Numbered from the stretch's first letter, positions 1-7,943 are shown. The stretch: DNA of 16,920 nucleotides from Promethearchaeota archaeon (GCA_014729315.1 WJKD01000407.1:1-16920); one strand, 5' to 3'. Translations and numbers: made by a program. The notes: generated by a model not told the origin, from the sequence alone.

Positions 1-232
1 CTTTGAGGGAGGATAAATGTTCTATAGATTCTGGAATAGCTGTTAAATTACAGTAATACAAACCTAATCTAATAACATTATAGTTTTGAACAACGAATCC
101 CATTTGGGTATAAGGTTCAATTTTATCAACTTTAGAAAACTTTTTTTTGGTTATTTTCTCAACCTCACCGAGAAAATTAGCTTCTTCATTAAGGATCTTA
201 GCTCCTCTAAAGGATGTTAATTTTTCGTTCAT
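1..232 (-). CDS. Leucine-rich-repeat protein, N-terminal part, cut by the window edge
   Basis: Reading the minus strand from an ATG at 232 gives 77 uninterrupted codons to the window edge. The first 45 or so residues are a charged, helical-looking leader. From about residue 46 the pattern becomes leucine-rich repeat: GFVVQNYNVIRLGLYYCNLT is followed by IPESIEHLSSLK, the LxxLxLxxCxLTxIPxSIxxLxxLK consensus of bacterial and archaeal LRRs. Such proteins usually act as protein-binding scaffolds and are abundant in Asgard archaea (family knowledge). The total length and any fused C-terminal domain lie outside the window. The gene is divergent from alaS. The start is supported by a TATA-like box about 30 bases upstream. 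The LRR call is firm for the one visible repeat; the cellular role is unknown. Confidence 0.75.
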   Translation of the reverse strand, partial: MNEKLTSFRGAKILNEEANFLGEVEKITKKKFSKVDKIEPYTQMGFVVQNYNVIRLGLYYCNLTAIPESIEHLSSLK

Positions 233-260
233 ATTCCAAAAAAACATAAAAATAAGATGT

Positions 261-268
261 TATATTTA
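261..268 (-). promoter_or_regulatory. Candidate TATA box of the LRR gene
   Basis: On the minus strand this reads TAAATATA, 29-36 bases before the ATG at 232. That is the spacing of an archaeal TATA box with a very short leader. The surrounding DNA is AT-rich, so chance matches are common. Confidence 0.35.
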
Positions 269-420
269 CTCTGTTTTTGTTTCTTTTTATTTATTTCTTT
301 TTAGAAGTTAACGCACTTATTAAACTCATAAATAAAATGTCATTTTGGTTTGTTTCTTAATAAATCCTTCAAAAGAAAAAAAATTTTAGGAATTAATAAC
401 TATTTTCAAAAGAGTATAAC

Positions 421-430
421 TTTTTATTTA
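421..430 (+). promoter_or_regulatory. Candidate TATA box of alaS
   Basis: TTTTTATTTA lies 23-32 bases before the alaS ATG and is preceded by a purine-rich stretch that could serve as a BRE. No Shine-Dalgarno motif stands in front of the ATG, which suits a leaderless transcript. This is a positional argument only. Confidence 0.35.
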
Positions 431-452
431 CAATTTGAATAATTGATCGATT

Positions 453-3410
453 ATGCTTACCGACAAACAGCGAAAGCAACTTAGAAAATGTAAAACAGAC
501 AAAGAAGTCAAAAAAGCTTTCAAGCTTATTGCCTCCGAAAATCCAGATGATTATTTTCCCACTAAAGAACTTCGGAGCCTCGGGTATATGAGAAGAAAAT
601 GTGCTACTTGTGGAACACACTTTTGGACGACACACGAAAAAAGGGAACATTGCGGCGATCCGGCATGCACGGGAGGATTTAAAGTGGTTGAAGAAAATCC
701 AGCAGGGGTCAAACTTACCTATATTGAAGTATGGAATAAGATTGTTGAGATTTTGGAACCTCGGGGTTATAAGCCCATAAAAAGATATCCTTGCGTTGCC
801 CGCTGGAATCCTACTTCTGAATTTACCATTGCATCAATTTCAGCCTTTCAGCCCTATGTTGTGAGTGGTGAAGTAGAGCCTCCTGCGAAAAAACTTTTAA
901 TCCCTCAATTTTGTTTACGATTTAATGATATAGAGAATGTAGGAATAACTGGATCGCACTGCACAGGCTTTGTCATGATAGGACAACATTCGTTCGTTCC
1001 ACCTGAAGAGTGGAATCAAGGCGAACTTTTTATGGACATGCACGATTTCATCACTGAAGGAGTAGGGCTTTCTAAGAACGAAATTACGATTCACGAAGAC
1101 AGTTGGGCGGGAGGGGGTTCGTTTGGATGCTCTCTGGAATTTTTTAGCCGGGGAGTCGAATTATTTAACCAAGTTTACACGATGTTTGAACAAACCCCCG
1201 AAGGTCCCCGTGAATTAAAACTGAAAGTCCTTGACATGGGCCTTGGTCAAGAACGCGTTGCGTGGTTTTCTCAAGGAACGCCAAATATGTACGAAGCGGT
1301 GTTTCCCTATGTTTTATCAAAGCTCCGAAAAATAACGAACATCAATTTGGATTTAGAACTTTATAACGAATTTTCTAAATTTTCTGCGTACCTAAATATT
1401 GACGAAGTTGAGGATATGGACGAAGCGTGGCAAACAGTCGGGAAAAAATTGGGTCTAAGCGTAGATCTGTTAAAAGAAAAAATCTTACCTATGACCGCAA
1501 TTTATTCCATTGCTGAGCACGCTCGCACATTGTTATTCGCAATAAACGATGGAAAGTTGCCTTCTAATGTCGGAGGGGGATATAACTTAAGGGTTATCTT
1601 TAGAAGGGCTATTAGTTTTATAGATAAATTCGACTGGAATGTAAAAATCGACGAGGTCTGCGCGTGGCACGCTGAGGAATTACGGGACATCTTTCCCGAG
1701 GTCTCAGACCATTTAGATGATATTAGAAAAATCTTGGAAGTTGAAGAACAAAAATTTTTCTCGACTAAGAAAAAAGCGAATAACATTCTTAAGAAGATAC
1801 TCGAGAACGGCACAATTTCCACCGAAACGCTTATTGAATTATACGACTCTAATGGAATTAATCCGGATATGGTAAAAAAAGCTGCCGGAAAATATAATGT
1901 TGCGGTTAGAATTCCCGACAACTTTTATAGATTAGTTCTTGAGCGACACGAGCAATCAGAGCAGATCCACGCAACCGATAAAGAAATAGAGGTTGATTTA
2001 AGCGGAATCCCAGAAACCGAACCTCTGTATTATTATGATTACATGAAGTACTCGAATAAAGCGAAAGTTTTGAAGATATTGGACAGTATGGTCGTGTTGG
2101 ATAAAACGGTAGCGTATCCTACATCTGGTGGTCAGCTTCACGATGTAGGTTATATCAACGATCAAAAATTTGAAGATGTTTTTAAACAAGGAAATTACAT
2201 AATCCATGTGTTAAAAGACAAGCCAAAATTTGAAGAAGGCGACAAAGTCGAGATTAGGGTTGACCAAGAATGGAGAAAACAACTTGCTCAACATCACACT
2301 GCTACGCACATTGTCAACGCAGCTGCAAGGGATGTATTAGGGCAACACATAAATCAAGCGGGAGCTAAAAAAACGCTTGAAAAGTCGCACTTAGATATTA
2401 CGCATTATGAGCAAATCTCTCGAGACAAAATCGAAAGAATCGAAGAAAGAGCAAACGAAATCGTCGAGAAAGAAATTGACCTCAATCTGGATTTTATGCC
2501 CCGTTCTGACGCAGAACAGAGATACGGAATGAACATATATCAAGGCGGTGCGGTGCCAGGAAAAAAGATTCGAATTGTTGAAATCCCCAATGTTGAAGTT
2601 GAAGCTTGTGGAGGGACGCATCTTAACAATACGGGTGAAGCAGGAAGAATTAAAATAACAAAATCTCAAAAAATTCAAGACGGAATCGTCCGATTGTCGT
2701 TTACGGCTGGAGAAGCGACAGATAAACTCGAAGAGCGGAACCAACACATACTTAATAAGCTGCAAAATCTTTTAGGTGTTGAGGAGAAGCTTCTTTTAGG
2801 TAGAATTGAAGAACTATTGAGAAAGTGGAAAAATTTAAATAAAGCTTTATCCTCTGGAAATGTCAATCCAAAGGATTTATTATTAAACTCATCTAAATCC
2901 TATTTAGACGATGATTTGTTAACTAAAATCTCGCGCGTTCTAATTACTCCCAAGAAAACCGTACCTTCAAAGGTAGAAAAGTTGTATACCGAATGGAAAG
3001 ACGCAAAAGATAAAATCGATCGCATTGAAAATCTGTTAAGTGACGAGAACATTCAGAACATTCTTAAAAGCGCCACCAAATATAAAGATTATAAACTAAT
3101 TTTAAAATCATTTAATTATCTCGATCAAAACGACCTTAAAAACTTGAGTGTAAAACTTCTCGACGAATCTGACGATTTAATCACTGTTTTGGTAAACCAG
3201 ACCGACAAGGGATTCTTGTTGATGGGAATGTTAGGAAAAAACCCTGCGAAGGAATCAGATTTAGTCATAGGAAATTTTATTCGCGAGATTGTGAATCATT
3301 TCGGTGGAAAAGGCGGAGGAAAGAAGGATTTTGGTCAAGGATTTATTCCAAATAAAAAATTAAAAGCTACTGAAATCACAAATTATATTGAGGCTAATTT
3401 AAAAAAATAG
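453..3410 (+). CDS. alaS: Alanyl-tRNA synthetase, archaeal type
   Basis: Class II synthetase that charges tRNA-Ala in the cytosol. The 985-residue length is somewhat above the usual archaeal size of about 900. Domains in order: an archaeal N-terminal Cys module (C50, C53, C67, C72); the catalytic core, with ARWNPTSEFTIASISAFQP at 117-134, the RFNDIENVGITG stretch before residue 168, the HEDSWAGGGSFG glycine loop near 214-225 and GLGQERVAW near 264-271; the editing domain, with HTATH at 615-619 and C719/H723 of CGGTH, which would bind Zn and clear mischarged Ser or Gly; a helical linker; and the DHHA1/C-Ala domain ending in FGGKGGGKKDFGQG at 950-963. Where many archaeal AlaRSs have GRH...FE in motif 2, this protein has GSH (167-169) and FV (173-174). 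It stands alone, with no co-oriented neighbour within 500 bases. Confidence 0.97.
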   Translation: MLTDKQRKQLRKCKTDKEVKKAFKLIASENPDDYFPTKELRSLGYMRRKCATCGTHFWTTHEKREHCGDPACTGGFKVVEENPAGVKLTYIEVWNKIVEILEPRGYKPIKRYPCVARWNPTSEFTIASISAFQPYVVSGEVEPPAKKLLIPQFCLRFNDIENVGITGSHCTGFVMIGQHSFVPPEEWNQGELFMDMHDFITEGVGLSKNEITIHEDSWAGGGSFGCSLEFFSRGVELFNQVYTMFEQTPEGPRELKLKVLDMGLGQERVAWFSQGTPNMYEAVFPYVLSKLRKITNINLDLELYNEFSKFSAYLNIDEVEDMDEAWQTVGKKLGLSVDLLKEKILPMTAIYSIAEHARTLLFAINDGKLPSNVGGGYNLRVIFRRAISFIDKFDWNVKIDEVCAWHAEELRDIFPEVSDHLDDIRKILEVEEQKFFSTKKKANNILKKILENGTISTETLIELYDSNGINPDMVKKAAGKYNVAVRIPDNFYRLVLERHEQSEQIHATDKEIEVDLSGIPETEPLYYYDYMKYSNKAKVLKILDSMVVLDKTVAYPTSGGQLHDVGYINDQKFEDVFKQGNYIIHVLKDKPKFEEGDKVEIRVDQEWRKQLAQHHTATHIVNAAARDVLGQHINQAGAKKTLEKSHLDITHYEQISRDKIERIEERANEIVEKEIDLNLDFMPRSDAEQRYGMNIYQGGAVPGKKIRIVEIPNVEVEACGGTHLNNTGEAGRIKITKSQKIQDGIVRLSFTAGEATDKLEERNQHILNKLQNLLGVEEKLLLGRIEELLRKWKNLNKALSSGNVNPKDLLLNSSKSYLDDDLLTKISRVLITPKKTVPSKVEKLYTEWKDAKDKIDRIENLLSDENIQNILKSATKYKDYKLILKSFNYLDQNDLKNLSVKLLDESDDLITVLVNQTDKGFLLMGMLGKNPAKESDLVIGNFIREIVNHFGGKGGGKKDFGQGFIPNKKLKATEITNYIEANLKK

Positions 3411-3489
3411 ACACACTTATCGCTCACTAATTTAAATATTTGTATTATATATTTTTCCCCTCTTATATATAGGATGATTCTTAAATTAA

Positions 3490-3657
3490 TCAATTAAGTC
3501 GGTCCTCCTCATCTTTTAGATAATTGTTAAAAATTGATTCTGGCATAATTTCTAAGAAAGAAAATATGATTTGCTCTTTTAGGAAATGAAAAATTATTTT
3601 TATATCAAATTCATTATTTTCATGAAAGACCGTTAAGAAATTAAATCTGTAAACCAT
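3490..3657 (-). CDS. Doubtful small ORF, 55 residues, unknown
   Basis: The minus strand has an ATG at 3657, 55 sense codons and a TGA at 3490-3492. The product has a central hydrophobic run (about residues 19-37) and a charged tail ending NNYLKDEEDRLN. I recognise no family. In-frame stops stand directly upstream, so it cannot be the end of a longer gene without frameshifts. The composition (many F, I, N, K) is what random AT-rich DNA tends to encode, and no Shine-Dalgarno motif is visible. It is kept because it is the longest frame in a 539-base gap and its C-terminus is unusually acidic for a chance frame. Confidence 0.2.
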   Translation of the reverse strand: MVYRFNFLTVFHENNEFDIKIIFHFLKEQIIFSFLEIMPESIFNNYLKDEEDRLN

Positions 3658-3836
3658 TTGTATTTACATTACCTATTAATGCCATTCGTAATAGCAAGTT
3701 AAATGGGGGCAAATTAAATCAATAACCTTTTCATTCTAGTAAAGCTAATTGAAAATCAAAAATATATATTTATTTTATTATTATGAATTTGATCATCTAT
3801 TTTCGTCGGAAAACCCAATAAATACATTTCTCTTGT

Positions 3837-3854
3837 ATATATAGATCTATATAT
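3837..3854. repeat. Perfect 18-bp palindrome upstream of the HAD gene
   Basis: ATATATAGATCTATATAT is a perfect inverted repeat centred between 3845 and 3846, about 100 bases before the HAD start. It could be a dimeric-regulator site or the foot of a small hairpin. Alternating AT sequence makes palindromes easily by chance, so function is unproven. Confidence 0.5.
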
Positions 3855-3949
3855 TGCCTATATTTTATGACGGCTCAAATTTTAAATATTAAACCTTTAT
3901 ACTAATTAGGAAAAGAAAAAAAAAGAAGAATAGAAGGAAATTTGTAAAA

Positions 3950-4672
3950 ATGTATGAAATTAAGAAAATAAAAAAATATGATTTTTTAGGAGAATCAACT
4001 CCAAATAAATGCACTATAGGATTTAACAATTCAAATTTAATTAAAACCATTGTTTTTGATTTAGGAGGTGTCTTTTTTACTAACGGAACTTATTACGCCG
4101 TCGACAAAATTCAAAAACAATGGAATATAAAAAATCGAAGATTAGTTGAGTTTTTTTTTGGAAACAACCCCGCAAGTGAGGGAAATTTAGTTCGTTTAGG
4201 TTTAATTACCATGGACGAGTTCGAAGACAGCGTTTCCAGAAAATTATGTATTCCAGATTCCGAGAAAAGGCTTATCAGAGAGCTATGGTTTAGTTCTTAT
4301 ACGCCAAATTATTTAATGGAAGATGTCGTTAAAACCTTAAGCCGCCAATATCGTTTGATCGTATTTAGTGGAAACATAAAGGAACGAATTGAGTATTTGG
4401 ACGATAGATATGATTTTTTAAAATACTTTGACGAATACTTATTTAGTTACGATTATCAAATACACAAAGGCGACAAAGAGTTCTATTACGAATTGATAAA
4501 TTGCGTTGACTGTGATCCTGAGAACGCACTCCTAATCGACGACAGCCAAAGCCACATTGACCATGCTGAATCGTTAGGTTTAAAAGGTATTAAATACACA
4601 TCCACGGAACAAATGCTTAGCGAATTTCAAAAGTACAACATAAATATGTTTGTTAATATATATAATACTTAA
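3950..4672 (+). CDS. HAD-superfamily hydrolase
   Basis: Cytosolic HAD-fold protein of 240 residues, probably a small-molecule phosphatase. Motif I is VFDLGGV with nucleophile D37. Motif II is Ser140 in VFSGN. The motif III Lys is probably K173 in QIHKGDKEFY, which lacks the usual Pro after the Lys. Motif IV is D197/D198 in LLIDDS. Residues 45-125 form a helical cap, as in HAD subfamily IA. The second Asp of the classical DxD is Gly39 here, as in the DLGxV subgroup that includes YihX-like sugar phosphatases and epoxide-hydrolase N-domains (family knowledge). About 30 residues precede the core, longer than usual. A GAAGGA sequence 11 bases before the ATG may act as ribosome binding site. The substrate cannot be told from sequence. 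Confidence 0.85.
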   Translation: MYEIKKIKKYDFLGESTPNKCTIGFNNSNLIKTIVFDLGGVFFTNGTYYAVDKIQKQWNIKNRRLVEFFFGNNPASEGNLVRLGLITMDEFEDSVSRKLCIPDSEKRLIRELWFSSYTPNYLMEDVVKTLSRQYRLIVFSGNIKERIEYLDDRYDFLKYFDEYLFSYDYQIHKGDKEFYYELINCVDCDPENALLIDDSQSHIDHAESLGLKGIKYTSTEQMLSEFQKYNINMFVNIYNT

Positions 4673-4677
4673 AAATT

Positions 4678-4695
4678 AAAGTTTAAACTTTTTTT
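4678..4695 (+). terminator. Palindrome plus T-run after the HAD gene
   Basis: A perfect 14-base palindrome, AAAGTTTAAACTTT (4678-4691), runs into a seven-T tract (4689-4695), starting a few bases after the HAD stop. Archaeal intrinsic termination depends mainly on T tracts, so this is a plausible terminator. The stem is weak and AT-only except for one G-C pair. Confidence 0.4.
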
Positions 4696-4733
4696 AGCGA
4701 GAATTAGCTTATGTTTTATTCTAATTTAAGAAA

Positions 4734-5573
4734 ATGGTTGAAATAATTCAAATTTCGGATTTACATTACGGTTCAAACCATTTTCGCGAAAATCTTATGC
4801 TCAATGTCGTCGATTACATTAACGATTCTAAACCTGATCTTGTTATGTGTACGGGCGATGTTACCCATCGTGGACATTTAGATCAATATCAGAAAATCAA
4901 GAGTTATTTTGATCGAATTAACACCAAGATTCTTTGCGTGGTGGGTAATCACGATGCAAAGTATAACGGTATTATAAATTTTGAAAAATTTATTGGTCCA
5001 CGGCGTTCTAAAATAGTTTTAAAGGACGAAAAGCTAGCGATTCTCGGTTTGCAAAGCGCCAAGGATGATTTTTCAGAGGGAGAACTAGGCGACGAACAAC
5101 TTTCTTTATTGATCAACGAGCTTAGAAATCACTCTGGACGAAAAAAGATCTTAGCGCTTCATCATCACTTAATCGCAGTACCTTACGCAGGACGAACCAG
5201 GAGTACCTTATTAGACGCTGGTGAAGCCCTTGAAATAATTCGAATGCATAAGGTAGATTTAGTCTGTATGGGGCATCGTCACGTCCCGCATGTTTGGACG
5301 ATGAATGGGACCACTTTTCTTTATTGTGGTACGAGCGCGTCTATAAAGGTTAGAGCAAACGAGGCTCCCTCCTTTAATCATATTAATATGGAAGGAGATG
5401 ACCTCGAGATTAACACGATCAGTTCCGATGATTTCGAAAAATCTCTGCTTTTACGAAGGAAGGAAGAAAAAATTGAATATATCCGTCATAGAAAAGCCCG
5501 GATAGATTATTTAGTACAAGAAACATATAAAAACGAATTCGAGCTTAGACTTTTGGATCCATTAAAGAAATAA
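4734..5573 (+). CDS. Calcineurin-like metallophosphoesterase
   Basis: Two-metal phosphoesterase of 279 residues with every core motif present: D9-x-H11, GD42 in CTGDVTHRG, GNH73D, a triple His at 143-145, and GHRHVPH at 180-186. This layout matches class III cyclic-nucleotide phosphodiesterase (CpdA-like) and related DNA/RNA or nucleotide phosphoesterases (family knowledge). There is no signal peptide or membrane segment, so it should act in the cytosol. The last 50 residues are highly charged and helical, beyond the catalytic fold. It follows the HAD gene by 61 bases, with a probable terminator between them, so co-transcription is doubtful. The specific substrate is unknown; activity on cAMP should not be assumed. 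Confidence 0.9.
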   Translation: MVEIIQISDLHYGSNHFRENLMLNVVDYINDSKPDLVMCTGDVTHRGHLDQYQKIKSYFDRINTKILCVVGNHDAKYNGIINFEKFIGPRRSKIVLKDEKLAILGLQSAKDDFSEGELGDEQLSLLINELRNHSGRKKILALHHHLIAVPYAGRTRSTLLDAGEALEIIRMHKVDLVCMGHRHVPHVWTMNGTTFLYCGTSASIKVRANEAPSFNHINMEGDDLEINTISSDDFEKSLLLRRKEEKIEYIRHRKARIDYLVQETYKNEFELRLLDPLKK

Positions 5574-5740
5574 CTCAATTTTTTCTGTATTGCTAATCAA
5601 GATTTTGTGAAATCTATTGAAAAATCGACGGTATTTCTATCTTAATCTCGAATTCTATTCGAAAAACTTAAATCTTGTTTCATATTGTTATGATCTAGAT
5701 ATTTCAAAAGCAATAATACTCATTTGGTTGATTAGAAATA
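5574..5740. other. 167-base intergenic region with two short hairpins
   Basis: It holds two small perfect inverted repeats: AGATTT/AAATCT with a TGTG loop (5600-5615) and TCGAAT/ATTCGA with a TCT loop (5648-5662). Both stems have six pairs. They may be terminator remnants or mean nothing. An AT-rich CAATAATACT at 5711-5720 lies about 25 bases before the GTG start of the next gene. Confidence 0.35.
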
Positions 5741-6571
5741 GTGAAAAATTTCGTTTTAAAGCTTAAAAAAAGCCCCTATATTGTGTGGTTTTTTTTTGGA
5801 TTAATTTTGTCATATTCGTGGAGCTTTTGGAGCGTTGCCATTCTCATGGGAAAAGATTGTATGACATTTCCTACCATAATATTTTACGCACTAGGCGGTA
5901 TAGGCCCTTCCTTTATAGCCCTAATCTTGGTTTTTGTCCTTTACGACAAAGAACAGAAACAAGATTTTAAAGCACGAACGGTTCAGATTAAGAGGCTTGG
6001 AATTAAATGGTATTTTGTGATGTTCATTTTGGTAATTGTGCCGATTTTTCTTTCTATGTTTATAGCCTCGTTAATTTGGGACGATATTACATTTATAGAA
6101 GAACTCTCAACTTTTTCTTTCGCCGTCATGATGCCTTTTTATTTATCTTTCTTAGTGGCAGCCGTGTTAATGGAAGAATTCGGATGGAGGGGATTAGCGC
6201 TTGACCAACTTCAAGCGAACTATTCCTCATTCACCTCGAGTCTAATGGTGGGGATTATATGGTCTTTGTGGCATTTTCCCTTGTATTTTATAAAGGGAAC
6301 ATTTCATAATTCTTTGGGATTTGGTTCCGTTGAATTTTTTCTCTATTCGTTAGACATTATCCCTGGAGCAATAATCTATACATGGATCTATAATAATAAC
6401 GACCGCAGCATCCTTTCAGCAATTATCTTTCATTTTTTGGGTAATTTCATCAGCGAAATGTTCGAGATTCAGATGAGAGTTCAATTCGTAAGGCTGTTTT
6501 TTTCAATTTCGATTGCTCTTGTTCTCGTAATCGTCTATGGAAAAGAAAATTTGAAAAATATTAAAACATAA
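5741..6571 (+). CDS. CPBP-family intramembrane metalloprotease
   Basis: Polytopic membrane protein of 276 residues with the CPBP (CAAX protease/bacteriocin-processing, Abi) signature: E145-E146 followed by W149-R150 in MEEFGWRG, H178 in SLWHFP, and H231...N235 in HFLGNF. These conserved Glu and His residues form the catalytic site inside the membrane. About eight hydrophobic segments are visible, the first at 13-37 and the last at 250-267. The start is GTG: an in-frame TGA lies four codons upstream, and the next Met (residue 36) would delete the first helix. In eukaryotes the relative Rce1 trims prenylated CAAX proteins; prokaryotic members mature peptides or give immunity (family knowledge). 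The two GTPases in this window have no CAAX tail, so no link to them is implied. Confidence 0.88.
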   Translation: MKNFVLKLKKSPYIVWFFFGLILSYSWSFWSVAILMGKDCMTFPTIIFYALGGIGPSFIALILVFVLYDKEQKQDFKARTVQIKRLGIKWYFVMFILVIVPIFLSMFIASLIWDDITFIEELSTFSFAVMMPFYLSFLVAAVLMEEFGWRGLALDQLQANYSSFTSSLMVGIIWSLWHFPLYFIKGTFHNSLGFGSVEFFLYSLDIIPGAIIYTWIYNNNDRSILSAIIFHFLGNFISEMFEIQMRVQFVRLFFSISIALVLVIVYGKENLKNIKT

Positions 6572-6659
6572 CCATTAATTCTCACTTTTACGAAATTTGA
6601 GCTAATTGATAATTGATTACGAAACCACTTTATGACAAAAGGAGTAATTCTATCGGATT

Positions 6660-6670
6660 AATATTATTTA
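6660..6670 (+). promoter_or_regulatory. Candidate TATA box that fixes the Nudix start
   Basis: AATATTATTTA lies 21-31 bases before the ATG at 6691 and inside the possible upstream extension of that frame. This spacing favours transcription starting at or next to 6691, which makes the in-frame TTG at 6613 unlikely to be the real start. Confidence 0.4.
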
Positions 6671-6690
6671 ATTTCCTTTTCTTAATTATT

Positions 6691-7113
6691 ATGTCTAAAC
6701 CAGAAACACCATTATTAACAGTCGACGCTGTTATCGTTTATAAGGAGAGAAATCTAATTCTGATTAGAAGAAAAAACCCTCCATATCAAGGGCAACTTGC
6801 ATTACCAGGAGGATTTGTGGATATCGGAGAAACCGTGGAAGACGCGTGCGTGAGAGAAGCAAAGGAAGAAACAAATATCAATGTAAAAATTGACAAACTT
6901 ATAGGAGTTTATTCTAATCCTGAAAGGGATCCTCGAGGTCATACGGTCTCAATTGCGTTTCTCTGTGTTCCACTTACAGAAAATGAGAATCCAAAAGCGC
7001 AAGACGATGCCGCAGCGTTAGAAATAGTACCTATTACAAATTTATCCTCAATAGAACTCGCTTTTGATCACAATTTAATAGTCAAGGATTCGGAGATTCT
7101 GAAAACAAAGTAA
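6691..7113 (+). CDS. Nudix hydrolase, ADP-ribose pyrophosphatase-like
   Basis: 140-residue Nudix protein. The Nudix box begins at G41 and runs GFVDIGE47...R55E56AKEE60TNI, with the usual Gly near its end replaced by Asn62. The sequence SNPERDPRGHTVSIAF after the box is typical of ADP-ribose pyrophosphatases and of the Nudix domains in NAD metabolism, which cleave ADP-ribose to AMP and ribose 5-phosphate (family knowledge). I chose the ATG at 6691 rather than the in-frame TTG at 6613. The extra 26 residues would be a hydrophobic stretch unlike the family, 140 residues is the normal length, and a TATA-like box sits just upstream. It converges on the GTPase gene with only 23 bases between the stops. 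ADP-ribose as substrate is likely but not proven. Confidence 0.9.
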   Translation: MSKPETPLLTVDAVIVYKERNLILIRRKNPPYQGQLALPGGFVDIGETVEDACVREAKEETNINVKIDKLIGVYSNPERDPRGHTVSIAFLCVPLTENENPKAQDDAAALEIVPITNLSSIELAFDHNLIVKDSEILKTK

Positions 7114-7136
7114 TTTCCCTGCGAGCTATTAATTTA

Positions 7137-7943
7137 TCAAGAATGTTGTAGACGTATTTCAAAAAATTTTTTAAAACAAGAGCAGCAAGGGATCCCTAAT
7201 TTAAAGCGACTATGTAATTTTTTAGGCAAGGTATTCGATTCTTCGATAAAATCTATTAATCGATTTTTTAATTCAACAAGAATGGGATCTCGACTGTAAT
7301 AAAAACTTTTCAAACTTTCAAAATGGTTTTTTTTCTGGCATACTGGGCAGATGGAGAAGAATTTGAGAAATTTCTGAAAAAGTTCGTCTTCTTTTGGTAC
7401 GAAGATCGAAAGATTTTTCACGCGATAACTCGGCTCTAAATTTTCAATCAAATGTTTGAAAATTGCTTCTTTTGTTTTCGTTCGTTTCGATTCGTGGACA
7501 GAGGTAAAAAAAACACCGTTTAAATCGTATTCCTCCGCTAAATCTATAGCATCTTCGAAACTTACCTTGTTTTCTTTATCAGTTTTCGTCCCAATCAGGA
7601 TTATGGGAAAAGTTTTTTTACTTATTTTTTCGTTATTACGAAATACCTTAATCCACTCTGGAACTTCTTGAAAAGAACTGTAATTGCTTACATCAAAAAC
7701 TAGCAATCCTGCACTGGCACCCCTACAAAAAATCGGATATAAAAACTGAAAACGAGATGAAGCCTTAAGGTCCCAGACTACAAATTTATAAGAATCCCCA
7801 TTATTGACAAGACATTCAATAGGTTTAAAAGAAACACCGATTTGATTAAAATCTGGTTCGCTTACATTCTTTCCAAGAATAAAAGATGTCTTACCAGCTA
7901 ACTCCGAGCCTCCCAGGACGACCTTTAATTTATAAGACTTCAT
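7137..7943 (-). CDS. Divergent Ras/Rab-like small GTPase with C-terminal Cys module
   Basis: 268 residues. The G domain spans about 1-170: P-loop GGSELAGK18T19, switch I region NQ34IGVSF, Walker B WD58LKA, base-recognition GT119K120TD122, and TSV at 147-149 as the G5 loop. Three deviations stand out. The switch I Thr of Rab-type TIG is Gln34, the G3 Gly is Ala61, and the catalytic Gln position is Ser62, so intrinsic hydrolysis is probably weak or altered. After a linker comes C199-P-V-C202, then about 50 helical residues, then GIPC253C254SC256F. This looks like a four- or five-Cys metal site, though metal binding is inferred. There is no prenylation motif or membrane helix. It lies downstream of its paralogue with about 140 bases between them. 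Asgard genomes carry many small GTPases; the partner is unknown. Confidence 0.85.
   Translation of the reverse strand: MKSYKLKVVLGGSELAGKTSFILGKNVSEPDFNQIGVSFKPIECLVNNGDSYKFVVWDLKASSRFQFLYPIFCRGASAGLLVFDVSNYSSFQEVPEWIKVFRNNEKISKKTFPIILIGTKTDKENKVSFEDAIDLAEEYDLNGVFFTSVHESKRTKTKEAIFKHLIENLEPSYRVKNLSIFVPKEDELFQKFLKFFSICPVCQKKNHFESLKSFYYSRDPILVELKNRLIDFIEESNTLPKKLHSRFKLGIPCCSCFKKFFEIRLQHS

Larger units (their letters stand above)
3411..3949. other. 539-base AT-rich gap between alaS and the HAD gene
   Basis: No recognisable gene, tRNA fold or repeat array was found on either strand. The gap contains a perfect 18-bp palindrome (3837-3854), a purine-rich leader just before the HAD gene, and one doubtful minus-strand frame of 55 codons (3490-3657). 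The first 60 bases, just downstream of alaS, contain T-rich patches that may serve transcription termination. Confidence 0.6.

Noticed and set aside
1502..2866. Several open frames antisense to alaS, up to 139 codons
   Set aside because: They lie fully inside a strongly supported synthetase gene and their products resemble no protein family. They are shadows of its codon usage.
3679..3720. Minus-strand fragment reading DLICPHLTCYYEWH, suggestive of a metal-binding peptide
   Set aside because: It is bounded by in-frame stops on both sides and has no start codon. Too short to be called a gene relic.
5600..5662. Two six-base-pair hairpins as a riboswitch or terminator
   Set aside because: The stems are short and AT-rich, no T tract follows, and no known riboswitch core is present. 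They are listed only as structure in the intergenic entry.
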